Part shown: positions 1 through 11,500 of the stretch, in pieces
Layout of the letters: every line of letters begins with the position of its first letter
How positions within the stretch are numbered: position 1 is the stretch's first letter
Assembly (NCBI GenBank): GCA_949710005.1
Contig: OX453280.1
Location: 12,691,605 to 12,755,604, forward strand
Source: Ricordea florida
Lineage: Eukaryota; Cnidaria; Anthozoa; Corallimorpharia; Ricordeidae
Direction of reading: 5' to 3'
Length of the DNA: 64,000 nt
The notes under the pieces: generated by a model
What the model saw: the letters and a program-made list of their open reading frames with translations, nothing else
The model's database searches: none
Told to the model about the DNA's origin: nothing
Translations under genes and position numbers: made by a program

Positions 1-136
1 AATTTGTATCACAAGTATTTTAACCAGTTTACTTCGCAGTTTTCCATTTGGTGCAGATGACTTGCGTTCGAGGAATCTGTTTTGGTACTCTACCTTATTG
101 CTTGTTCGATTTTCTGTAACCATGGCACAATCTTTG

Positions 137-1075
137 AGCTTATGTACGGTGTTAATGGCACCGCTGACGTCATGAATGGTCTCTCAAGTAACAGCCAGTC
201 TTGGAGGTGTCTCATAGGTTCACTGCTATTGAGGTCTCAGGATCTCAGGGTTTCTGGGTCTCAGGGTATCTGGGTTTCAGGGTTTTTGGGTCTCAAAGTC
301 TCTGGGTCTCAGGATTTCTGGGTCTCAGGGTCTCAGGGTTTCTGGGTCTCAGGGTCTCAGGGTCTCAGTGTTTCTGGTTCTCAGGGTCTCTGGGTCTCTG
401 GGTCTCAGGGTCTCAGGATTTCTGGGTCTCAGGGTCCCAGGGTTTCTGGGTCCCAGGGTCTCAGTGTTTCTGGGTCTCAGGGTCTCTGGGTCTCTGGGTC
501 TCAGGGTCTCAGGGTTTCAGGATCTCTTGGCCTCGGGGTTTCAGGATTTCATGGTTTCGAGGTTTCAGGGTCTCAGGGTCGCTTGGTCTCTGGGTCTGTG
601 GGTCTCAGGGTCTCAGGGTTTCAGGATCTCTTGGCCTCAGGGTTTCAGGATTTCAGGGTTTCGAGGTTTCAAGGTCTCAAGCTCGCTTGGTCTCTGGGTG
701 TGTGGGTCTCTGGGCCCTGGTTTTCTGGGACCGTGGGTCTCTGGGCCTTTGCGTCTCTGGGTCTCTGGGTCTCTGGGTCTCTGGGTCCCTGGTTCTCTGG
801 GAGAAAACCTAGCGACCCCGAGACCCTGAGAGCCAGAAACCCTGAGATTCTGAGACCCAGAAACCTTGAGATCCTGAGACCCTGGGACCCAGAAACCTTG
901 AGACCCTGACAACCCTGAGACCCAGAGACCCTGAGACATCAATAGCAGTGAACCTATGAGAAAACTGCAAGACCAGCTGTTGCTTGAGAGCCCATTCATG
1001 ACGTTACTGTTGCCTTTTACACCGCACATAAGCCTTAGCGTCACTGGTGCGTTTTACACCTCACATAAGCTTTTG
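137..1075. mobile_element. Foldback element with ~100-bp inverted arms enclosing a minisatellite
   Basis: The arm at 137-232 (from AGCTTATGTACGG to CACTGCTATTGA) recurs inverted at 939-1033, with a second partial copy of the outer part to about 1075. Everything between is a GGGTCTCAGGG/TTTCTGGGTCTC minisatellite. The long frames across it are low-complexity translations of the repeat, not genes. Confidence 0.75.
233..938. repeat. Imperfect GGGTCTCAGGGTYTCTG minisatellite that reverses orientation near 812
   Basis: Units of about 7 and 14 bp built from GGTCTCA and GGTTTCTG run on the + strand to about 812. After that the complementary form (GACCCTGAGACCCAGAAACC) runs to 938, so the array itself is an inverted repeat with its centre near 812. 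Confidence 0.85.
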
Positions 1076-1672
1076 AGATGTCTGACTCTTGAGAATTTCG
1101 ACGTTCCACGTGACGGTATAAAGATAAAGCTTGCCGAATGTGTGAAATATTTCTATCGTGGGAAAATCGATGTTCCTGAAATGGAACGGGACGAAAGGCG
1201 ACTTAATACGAGTTTACACCGCACCTACATGAATGCCATACTTTTTAAGAGGTCTTAAGTCCGATTACTTTTGGCTAGCCTTTGTTTAAGTAAACATATT
1301 TTTTCTCCTTATGTCATGAACATCCCTGCTGTGAGAAATGGCGTTGCAGGTGCGAAAAAAATTACATCAAACAGATGCTAATAACCACGGTTGGAGAACA
1401 ACAATAAGGAAAAGGGAAAGACGCTACAAAGCTAGGAAACGTAAATGTAGGAACCGGGAACCATCTAGGATAATCTGAAAAAGATTTTGAAGTTTATGAA
1501 GAAACGAACTCTTCGAAGAAGACTAAAATAAACTCTCAGAAATATGACTCAACCTTTATCCAGACTAAGATGTATAGCGGCTCATTATAAAACTTGGTAT
1601 TTGACACATGAACACAGAAGCGATTGTTTCTTCAGCTAATTTTATTCTGGGGGTCTTAATAATAAGGTCTCA

Positions 1673-2212
1673 TTGAGCGCTACAGTTATAGAATTTAACA
1701 ACAGAAACCGAGTACACAACAGTTCATTTGATCAGATTTGTTCAAACTTAAAGTTTCAAATTGCTGTCCAATTTTGTCATCTTCAGATTATAATAGCACA
1801 TAAAGCTCCAGTTTTTGTCAGGATACATTTTGTGTTTCAAGAAAAAAAAAAACTGTTAATGTCTGGTGACGTTAAACTCAATCCAGCACCATCACGTCAG
1901 GAGCGCTGCTCACACTTTTTTAAAGACTTTTTCTGTATTAACACAAAGGTTCAGTGCTTTTCCAGCTTTTCATTTCTCCCCTTCTACCCTCACCATCATT
2001 TCCAACTGTCAAGATATGCAGTCCCAACTCTTAATCTACCATTCCGTCACAACAGCCACACAACACCCACATTCAACCTCGTAGTAGACACCTGTACGCA
2101 TTGCGTACCTATTTTCTTAATTTTCTTTACCATTTGCCGAAACCACGTAAATGCTATATTACTCCTGTTTTTCTTTTCTATCAAAGTCGAAGGAATGAAG
2201 GTCTCTGTATGA
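1673..2212 (+). pseudogene. Possible 5' remnant of a non-LTR retrotransposon with a decayed 2A-like motif
   Basis: A 179-codon open frame contains KKKLLMSGDVKLNPAP, with the GDVKLNPAP part at 1865-1891. This resembles the 2A-like sequence (consensus D-x-E-x-N-P-G-P) known at the N-terminus of some CR1-type LINEs. The glycine that allows ribosome skipping is replaced by alanine, and the glutamate by lysine, so it should be inactive. The rest of the frame shows no domain. It lies upstream of the Sushi exon, probably in an intron. Confidence 0.35.
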
Positions 2213-2242
2213 CTAACGACAATGTGTTACGTTTTTTTTCAG

Positions 2243-3923
2243 GATGCTCACCTATTAAGTCCCCGGATAATGGTCTCGCTTCCGGCAATGACACAAATGA
2301 AGGGTCTCAGTATCGGTTTACTTGTAATGAAGGCTTTAAGATCATTGGCTCAGAGACGATTCAGTGTGGTTTGGATGGCCAATGGGATAGCACTATACCA
2401 AAGTGCATCAAAGGTAATAAGGAATTAAACAGTGTAAAATTTTCCGTGAAATATGTAATAACCGTTTTTAAAATTAAATAGGCATAAAGCATAATCTTTG
2501 TTCAAGCATAAGGATAAATAGTCTCCTTCGCAGCCGTTGTCTTGCACGTCAAGTAACGCTCCTCTCCTTACAAGAGGAGCGTTGCGTGACCAGTCAGACA
2601 TCCTGCTACTGCGAAGAAAACTTAAGTATAACAGCCACTTTCAAAATCCCCAACTAGACACTTAGTGACTGTGCAATAATTATCAGGAAGGGGAAGGGGG
2701 GCGAAAAATGAGCCTCGGAAGGAGAAGTATTACACAATACCCCGCTCTCAACAAGGGCAAATTAGCTCTGACCCACCTCCGAATCTCCCAACATATTCTG
2801 ACGAACCCCCCACCCAACCACCACCTACCAATATAGTAAATATACCTGAATGCTTTATTTGGTTTGTACTGTAACGCATTCGACATCAGTGTCGAATGCG
2901 TGTTGGTATTTGAATCTTAAGGTCCGTTTTTCAGTTGCACCACCCCCACCCCATCCCACTCTCCCGGAAATTTACTTTTGCCTCCTTCTCCCTAAGGCTA
3001 TGCTTATATTGTGCCCCCCTCTCGTTTTACACCCCCCCCCCCCCGCCCTCCTGATAATTATTGCACAGTCCCTTATACTACAAGGTGAGACAAAAATGAA
3101 AAGATCAGGTTGCCCTTCGGGCAAGCTGTTACTTGAGGTTACTACCCGAGGCTCTGAGGAGCTAGCCCGAAATTAAATTGTTTATAAAGATTTAATTACG
3201 CAAAATACAAGTTCTGATACCAGGCATAGATATAAACGGTCAAAAATATTATAAATTTACGGAAATCAAAACACAGTTATTTTTGTGAATGTCATGAACG
3301 TTACGATCGGTCAATTAAACTAGCACTGTAATCTGAAGTCTGTCGACATTCGATGAAATAAATTCTCTTCAAAGCTCGCCAAGGTGACAAACTCTATTGC
3401 GGCAACTAAAATGCGGCGCAAAACGTCACGCCACTATGATTTGGTCTCAAAATGTTATCATTTTCTCTTAGGAGCTTTCTGTTAGACACTTTTAGTATTA
3501 AGGCTCAACTGTTTATCTTCAGAAAAGAGGAACCAACAGTGCTTGCCCGTCGGGCAAGCTACGATAAAAAAACGCTAGCCCGACAAGTCATTCCACTAAC
3601 CCCGGGCTATCGGACGGCACTTTCGCCGCGCCCTGTACTACGAATTTGTTTTTTCAATTTTGCGAGGCATTAATTGATAAATCTTTTTCTTTTACTTATC
3701 AGAAACTTCGTGTTGCGCATGGTACATTTATTTCATCATTGCTGTTTCTGGAGCTATCTTACTAGTCGTTATGGTGACTATATCCGTCTGCTACTTGCGA
3801 AGGCGAGCGCGACAAAGTGACAAGACAAGCAAGGGTAGTCCGTCACAACTAGAAATGGCCGCGACCCGAGACAAAGCAAACGGTCTGCACAAAATGGCAT
3901 ATACAAACCACATCTACATGTAG
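2243..3923 (+). CDS. Sushi/CCP-domain single-pass membrane protein, last two exons (5' part not in window)
   Basis: Exon 2243-2413 follows a polypyrimidine-AG acceptor and encodes one Sushi (CCP) module: it opens with the CSPIKSPDNG stretch, has the central RFTCNEGFKIIG core and closes with W..TIPKC, giving the four cysteines typical of the family. It ends in phase 1 before GTAATA. Exon 3703-3923 (acceptor TTATCAG) joins in phase and encodes a hydrophobic helix (YFIIAVSGAILLVVMVTISV), a basic stop-transfer stretch (YLRRRARQ) and a 45-residue cytoplasmic tail ending HIYM before TAG at 3921. Sushi modules are extracellular protein-binding units of adhesion and complement-like receptors. Earlier exons must lie upstream of the window or have gone unrecognised. 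Ligand and function are unknown. The intron 2414-3702 carries a MITE. Confidence 0.8.
2554..2586. repeat. Short perfect hairpin
   Basis: AACGCTCCTCT and AGAGGAGCGTT face each other across 7 bp. This is probably the core of a small MITE. A second palindrome, ACGCATTCGACA/TGTCGAATGCGT, lies at about 2875-2901. Confidence 0.7.
2667..3070. mobile_element. MITE with terminal inverted repeats, G/C-run rich
   Basis: GACTGTGCAATAATTATCAG at 2667 is repeated inverted at 3051-3070. The interior has purine-rich GGGGAAGGGGGG on one side and long C runs on the other, so the arms pair over much of the length. It lies inside the Sushi-gene intron. Confidence 0.75.
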
Positions 3924-4680
3924 TTTTACAACAAGACTTTGATACTGGGGTGCTATGCTCAGTGTTTACACAAGCATTGTTTTGCGCCCATTCGACTCCC
4001 TCTTAGGAAGAGGTCCCAAGTTAAAGTCATAGCGCACATAATCCTAAAAAACACACTGCACATGTGTACTTTACAATTAAAGTTGTAAAGGAAGATGACA
4101 TCAAATGTTTAACACTTTTTTATAGATTTGGTTTTGTAAAAAAATTCTTGTAGAGTATACAACACGTACACTATGCACATCGTATTAAAAATAGTTCCTC
4201 CCAAGTCATCCTAAGCCTTTTGAGACGCGGGTTTCTATGCATGGTTATGGCATTTATTTTTTATACTAGCTTCAGTAACGTTTAAGTCAGTGTATTAAAA
4301 TGTACATTAAATGTCAGGTACCGAGGGAAACAGGTAGTTTTGTTTCCCGAGAGGAATTATTCAAAGAAGAATGATTCACAAAGTACCTCAAAAAGTAATC
4401 GATGGGTTTAAGCTCAATAACTTCGGACCAAGTTGCTTTTGAGATTGAGGTTCCTTGCTTGCGTTGTTGTGCTCTTTCACGAAAGTAAAATCCCCTAGCC
4501 TAGTTTAAAGAACTTTAAAACTTCTCTGCGCGTGAGGGATTTTTATGCTTTATTGTGTATTTTTCTTAACTTAGTTGTAACATAATTAAATTTCAAGTAC
4601 TTTAAGCCATGACTTTTAGGAAGAGAATTTTTATGTTGAAACTTAGTGAATAAATAAAGATAATGATGATGATGAAATCT
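3924..4680 (+). other. 3' UTR of the Sushi membrane protein gene
   Basis: Non-coding sequence follows the TAG. Candidate poly(A) signals are ATTAAA at 4077 and two overlapping AATAAA at 4649-4658. Which one is used cannot be told from sequence. Confidence 0.5.
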
Positions 4681-6540
4681 TGCAGTGTTCACGATTCCCG
4701 CCTTCTATCTCGTGCTGTTGTCGTCCTGAGAGCAATCCCGGAGCATGTTAAAATTGCTGAATTGTAACCCGCAGGAGGGATGCATGAAACAATTATTGAA
4801 CTGATGAGCTAATACCCAACGAGGTTATAGTCCATGGCTATAGTCCATGGCTATAGTTCATGTACGACGAGACTGAGTGCAATAATTGTTTTATTATAAC
4901 TCCAAACTCTCGATTGTGAAAAATTGGAGCTAGTTTTCACTTTATCAAGAAAGCAGTTGAGGATTCTGGTTTACCAGTAAATAAGTTTTCCCTGCGTTTT
5001 CGTAGTTTGAAATTTCGATCCTCAACAGAATGTGATTCGAGTATGCCATGGCCGCCGTAAAACCGCCGGAGAAAACGAAGGCCAGATGAAAACCGTAAGT
5101 ACGACTGTCAGCAATAAAGATAAATGTAACTGAAGGTTGTTTAAACAAGAATAAAATATCTAAAGCGTTGAATTTGTTGATTGGTCGTGAAATACGATAC
5201 ATGAGATGAAAAATCACTTGCTGCGAACTCCGCGATCATCATTTTTTTCGCCCTCCGATGATGTTTACTAACAATATTTTTCTTGGCAAATGAAATATTT
5301 AAATTGGCCTTTTTCTTACTTGTCCACCATTGAATTCTGTTGTTGATAAATTATAATGTAATTTCCAAACCAAATATCTAGAATACGAGAGAACTTAACA
5401 ACAACTTAAATATGAAGCGTTATCTCAAGTATTTCAACACATGACATGTGATCACTATTCAATATGAGAAAGATGAAATTTCTCGCTTCTCTAAAGGAAG
5501 TCATAACAGCCAAAACAAGTGAGAAAAAAATGCTGTAGTCACTGTTTGGACCGAGCTTGCTTAAAGTTGAAATTTGGCGAGCTACGGTGACGTACTCTCC
5601 CTAGGACTCCGCATCCACGACCGCCGTAGTAGAGGTCGCCGTAGCGATTTGCTTTAAGTCCCTAATTGTGAGCGCAGGACGTTACTCACAGGACGATGGG
5701 AAATGAAACGTTACGTCCCTTTGTTGTAAACTCTTTCGTTGGACGAGATATTTCTATACACGCCTCGAATGCGTTCTTCACACACAAAGTTCGTAAGACT
5801 AAGTCTGGGTAACTGATGTTTATTGACCAGAATCACGGAGTGACGTGTTACGAAGCCTTAAACAATACGAAGCGATGCGATGAGAAGCGTTGCGGATCGA
5901 AGCGAAGCGGTTTCAAAAACTAAGAAAATAGATAGTGCGATAAAACTACAATTAGACTAACAAGGTACTAGAAACGAAACTAATTTCTTCATTGCAAACG
6001 AGGAAAGGAGCGAGCTAAACAAAGGAAAACTGTAAAGTACAAAGTTCGTAGCACTTACTTCTGTGTCCGCTTTAGGAGTTCACAAAACGTACTACGAATG
6101 GAGCTTGGAAAACTTGGTGTTGACACGATCGTACCTTGGCTAGAACCGAGCTTTTCCTTAAGCACGTTTGCAGAAAACTACACTAATACAATGTACAATT
6201 GATGGCTTGTTTTGAGGAACGTACGTGTTCCAGCGTATCCGTTCTCTAGCGTAGGTTTTAAAAACATTTTAACGTTATTGGCTACAAAACGATGGCGTAA
6301 AGACTGCGGAGGAAAGTTGCGGAAACCAAAACTATTTTGGCGGTAACAATAATTCACTGGGTTTTTTTCAGTTATTCAGGGGAACTCAGGTCAAAGTAAA
6401 TTATCAGCAAGTGCTGTTTTCTTACCTCGAACCTCTCCTCTTTCACCATGTTGTTTTGCACATTAGAGGCTCTCTTCCATTCCGTTCTCCTTTTAGAGCC
6501 TCGTTCCAAGCCCCTTAGAAAGAACGAACTTAACTATTAG
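4681..6540. other. Intergenic, no gene seen
   Basis: Only short frames without codon structure or recognisable motifs are present. A MITE-like unit at about 4778-4900 (ACAATTATTGAA and TTCATGTACGACGAGA) shares its end with the hairpin MITE at 47784-47906, and holds a tandem CTATAGTCCATGG duplication. Confidence 0.5.
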
Positions 6541-7000
6541 GGGTGACTTTAAACGAGTATCCATGTAGCTGGGATACCCATTTTGATCAAATGATAACCA
6601 AGGCCAGCTCTAGATTGTGTATTCTGAGATACGGATATTCATCACGAGAGTTAACTTTACTATTCGACAGCCTTATCATGTCTCTGTTCATGTATGCCAT
6701 GAGGTGTGGGCCTGTGCCTGTGACGGAAAATACCTTTCCCAGATAGTTAAGTTCATTAAGCGTGCAGTCAAATACGGTTATACAATTAAGCTACCAAATA
6801 TTGTGGAATTAATAAAAATTAAGGATACCAAATTATGGAGTAACATCACAACTCAAAATCATTGCTTAAACGAATTACTTTACCAGAGAAAACACGCGCA
6901 CTTCGTGAGAGTGGTAATAACTATATTTTAAAACAAGTCAGATCTGAATGCTTTGAGCAGTGCTTCATAAATAGGTGCCTTTTTGGCTTTTTGTAGCTAT
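6540..7000 (+). pseudogene. LINE reverse-transcriptase C-terminal fragment, frameshifted
   Basis: Two overlapping frames give SWDTHFDQMITKASSRL, FDSLIMSLFMYAM, then IVKFIKRAVKYGYTIKLPN and ending near CFINRCLFGF. This is the thumb and C-terminal tail of a non-LTR retrotransposon RT of the CR1/jockey type often seen in invertebrates. It is 5'-truncated and interrupted by at least two frame changes, so it is a dead copy. Confidence 0.75.
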
Positions 7001-7879
7001 TGTTTTTTCTGGTACCGAGTGTTTTAATTGTATTATAGTATAATAGTATAGCACAGTTAGCTTGGTGTATTAGTATTAATTTATTCTCATTAGTATTGAA
7101 TTGTACTCTTCTCACGTTTGCCAGAGAATATGTTATCAATAAACATCTTTATTATTTTTTTTGTCGGGGGAAGCGGCACACTAGACGAACTGCAGCCAGC
7201 GCGAACATGAGAGCAGCAGGGCATTACACTGGATATTTCACAAACATTATCACCGGAGCTAGTCAACGCTGCGATATTGTAGCATGCGGCTCAACTTGAA
7301 ATAAAAAGAAAGAATAGTCAAACAACACAACGGATTCGACTTTAGCAATAGGATCTTAAAGGCGCGCCTACCTACGCCAAACACCGGTGCATTCAAATTG
7401 TTTGATTCCTTCTTACTATCAATTTGTTAAATCTATATCCAACAGGATTACCAAAGGATTTACCAGTTGATTTCGGTGTTGTACATAACAGCACAGTTTG
7501 AATTCTATTAGATCATTTTGAGCTAGCGGACAGCCCTGCTCCATGTAATGTTTACCTACCACCGTCAATGGAGGTCCATTATTCGTCGTTTTTAAGACTT
7601 CAGATGTCCACTTTTCACCGCTTGTGTTGTTCATCGAATTAACGGTCCATTATCCAGCTCCATATGGGTATATTTTGCTCAAGTAACGAATAAAAGAAGC
7701 ATTCTTGCTTTTACCATTTCGGCGTCCTTGAAATATTCCACTGTGCCAGGGGGAGTGTGACGTGATTGAGGGACAGAAAATTGCGCAACTTTTCCATTTT
7801 CTGACTCAGGGGAATAAATACCTCTTACTAACCGAATTCGAAGTCCGTACTTTAAGTAACGGACCGAGGTTCGCGCTCG

Positions 7880-8190
7880 GGCCATGAATCCGAGAAGAAA
7901 AAAAGGATCCGTAACTTACAGCACGCACAGAGAAAACGAGGTTTGTGAGATATTAACTAGAAATACGACTCCCGCAAAAACTCGCGAAGCTAGTGTTTTT
8001 TTAAAAGAACTCGTTATGGCTTTTGCTATCAGGGATAAAACTCCAATTTCTGTATTTACTTAGCATTATATCATTATCAATTTTTTACTTTATCTTTACT
8101 TGTAATTATTATCATGATTATTATTTAGCGGGCCGTAGAGTGAAGTACGGCCCGCTAAATTGACCAATCACAGCGCGTGTACTAGCTAAG
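7880..8190. mobile_element. Dispersed foldback repeat, GCGGGCCGTA family, copy 1
   Basis: It contains the hairpin TTTAGCGGGCCGTA...TACGGCCCGCTAAA (8126-8160) followed by CCAATCACAGCGCG. The block with TACGACTCCCGCAAAA and CTCGCGAAGCTAG recurs in reverse orientation at 25190-25500, and a third copy lies at 35455-35740. Confidence 0.75.
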
Positions 8191-8569
8191 AGCAGGAGGC
8201 CATTTTTCTGCTCAGAGATATAATAAAACGGAAAAACGGTGCACAGGTCATAACTCGGTCTTCCCCTGGAGGGTAGCCCAAGTAATAACTAGGTCTGGGG
8301 AAATGCTCGCTCATGGATATGGCCCAGTTGGCTGCCACTGATTTTATTTTACGTAGCCTCGGTTAGATCAGCTTAGTCAGGGTTTAACTCCAATGTGCGC
8401 CTGGGCTACCTGTGCAAAATCAGCGATCGAAAGTGCGTAAAGCATAGCGGGAGACTTTCCAAACAGAATAACGAATTGTATTACCGCCTGATGGTGCAAT
8501 AACCGGGTTATTAAGGTTAAGGTTACACAAGCAAGATTTTACTCAGCCGCTCTATTTGTTTGGAAGAAA

Positions 8570-11500
8570 ATGAACACCTATATTCTACCGGATATTTTTG
8601 AGTATTTTGTCGCTCAATGGTGGAGTTTCGCTATCGCAACCGTGGTATTGGCAATTGTCTATGCTTGGGGCATTGCACCCTTTCGAGTCCTCAAAAACGC
8701 CTTCGGCGATAAAGTCCCCGGACCGAGAGCTCTGCCTTTCGTTGGTAATATGCTTGATGCAATACGCCACAAGGGCCAGATGCATTTGCAGATCGATGAA
8801 TATTTTCAGAAGTACGGGAAGGTGTTTAGCATGTATACCTTGGGTAGCTTGCCTAGTTTGGTAATCAGCGACTTGGACATGATCAAACAAGTTTACGTCA
8901 AGGACTTCAGTTCTTTTCGTGATCGCCCTGTAAGTGCGTCTTTATTCTTTTCTAATAGGGTTCTTATTAATTTATGTCGCGTCATATTTCGGTTCGTTGT
9001 GTCTGAGAAGTAACAACTAGGTTTCAATATCACCCAGCACTTCATTATGCACACTATCTGTACATAGTCGTACGGTACTGTTTCCATCGTTCCTCTACCT
9101 GCATTATCTTAGCTACAGCATGCACAATGAAGATTGGGTTTATATGGAAATCTCACCGTGACAAGCATTGTCATAATATTATGCCTAAAGGGAATCTGTT
9201 TGTTTTCAAGGGGGGAGGGGAGATACAAGTATTCTCTTTTCTTGAGTTCTTGAAACTTTTTAACACAATTTTTTTTTCAGAATTAACACACGAGGAAGTG
9301 TGTGGAAGTCACAAAGAATATAGAAAAGAGAACTGGTGCAACGATTTGGGAAAAGAAAAATAATGTTGATCATTTTATGTGCTGAGGTGGAATGTCTTTT
9401 CCTCTAATAATTTTTATCTCTTTCATTTTTTTCTCCAAACAGATATTAGTGAAGTTCCCAGAGCCATACACAAAAATGCTGCAGTTGGCAAGGGGTGATG
9501 ATTGGAAACGCATCCGTAACACGCTGACTCCAACATTTAGTGCTCTTAAGATGAAACAGATGTTGCCGCTTATAAATATGGCTTGTGACACTTTGATGAA
9601 AAAGATACAAGAACTATCTATCAGTGGAAAAAGTTTTAATATTATCAGGTTTCAATAACAAATCATTTAAATTTGGAATATTATTATTATTTGATCATAG
9701 TGTTACAAACTATATTATTACTTACCTTTATGTCATATACAATGCTCACTTTGAAAATAACAAGAAGAGTGAATCCTCATGTTACATGTAGGTCTGGAAA
9801 AGTGAATTCAAAGTAACTCAAAAAAATGTTGTTACTGTTCAGTTGATTGAAGACTTAGCTCTTATTAACCAAGCAGGAGGTCTGTATGGGGGAATCCTGA
9901 TGGAGGTCATGAGTACAGGCCAAAGGCAGTGAGGTCTGTACACACGACCAAGGTCAAGATTCTCCTATACAGACCAAATAAGCTCGGTTAATAAGATGTT
10001 TATTATATGACAAACAAGAACAATGTAATTGGTTTTTAAATGTAACTGGTTTGCACTAGGTGATATTTTCCTTGTGAATGGCGATGAGCCGAACTTAATT
10101 CTGCAAAGGATTGCTCGTCCTTTAAACCTTTTTTTCTCATCAGGCTTTTTGGCACTTCCATAAATAAATATTGATAGAAGAAAGGAGTCAATATTTTTAC
10201 ATTTCAGTTTGCAACTTTTCGGCACATAATGTAACCAGTCTAGATGCCGGTCTAGATGGAAAAATCGAGACCACTTTCAATATCAGTTTCAGCCAATCAA
10301 ATTTGTGAATTCAGTAATTCACAGTCCTTGTGGGACACAGCCATATCATAATCTGTGTTAGGAGAACAGAGTGCAGCAATACTAGTAAAGACTATAATGA
10401 TGATAGGCCAATATAAATATAGACTATGTATTGATAACAATTGTTAATACATACAGTTTATATTAATATCGTTTCATATCAATGGTCAATTTACTTTGAC
10501 AGATGGGATAAAGATGAGATTAAGCTAAATATTACTAAAACTAAAACCCAAATTCATAACTTTTCTAATTGCTGGTGTTACTTATTTGTAGTAGTTGAGT
10601 AATTTCAAAATTATAATGTAAAAGACACATTCATTTGCAGTTCCTATATGTGTATTAGAGCATTTAACCCTTTAAGCCCTAAGAGTGACTTTATAGATTT
10701 TACTCTGGCTAACACCAGATGATTTTACTCTGGCTAACACCAGATGATTTTACTCATCACAGGGAGACTCCTTAGGGCTTAAACTGTTAAAATGTGTCTA
10801 ATTGTTTCAGTAGCAAATGCTCTTGTGTACTGGTTTGACAATGCATTACGGTCCCAGAATGGTTAGGTATACTAAGTATACCTCTTGTAACTTCCTTTTA
10901 GTCAGAATTCTGTGAGATCAGTTTGCTAAGGGCAGTTAATGATGCCTATCAAGTAATGTGATGCATCTAATTAGGGTCAGTCCTAGACATAGATTGACCA
11001 GTTAATGGATTTAACTCCAATATTAACTGCTCTAGGTATTACCAAGGTGTAACTATGGATGTCATTCTGCTCTGTGCCTTTGGCATCCAAGCTGATGCAC
11101 AGAACAACCCAGATGACCCAGCCATTGTAGCAGCAAAGAGGGCTGTCAATGCAAGTGGCTATCAGAGAGCAATGCTTGCTATTCTCAGCCTACTTCCATA
11201 TGGAGATAAATTAGCGGAAATCTTTCCCAGTCTTTTGACATCTGATCTCAAAGACCTTGCAAATATTGCTGACAAAATAATTGCTACAAAACAAGCTTCA
11301 AAGGGAACTTCGTCCAGAAAGGTAATGTCCACGGTACCTGGTCAGTAACCCTGCATGATCGTAACAGTAATTAACAAGGTGACTGTAGCCAACTTGAATG
11401 ACTTTTTCTTTTTCCTTTCCCAACTGCCTTAAGTTTAACAATTTTTTTTTTCGATGGACAAGCCAGGCTTTAAAATTCCTCTGGCATTCCAGGCAGACTA

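Noticed and set aside
82-909. Long Gly/Ser/Val-rich frames of 150-275 codons
   Set aside because: All reading frames across the stretch are open because the DNA is a stop-poor minisatellite. The peptides are low-complexity translations without a gene context.
956-1258. 100-codon + strand frame
   Set aside because: It begins inside the right arm of the foldback element and has no motif or splice support.
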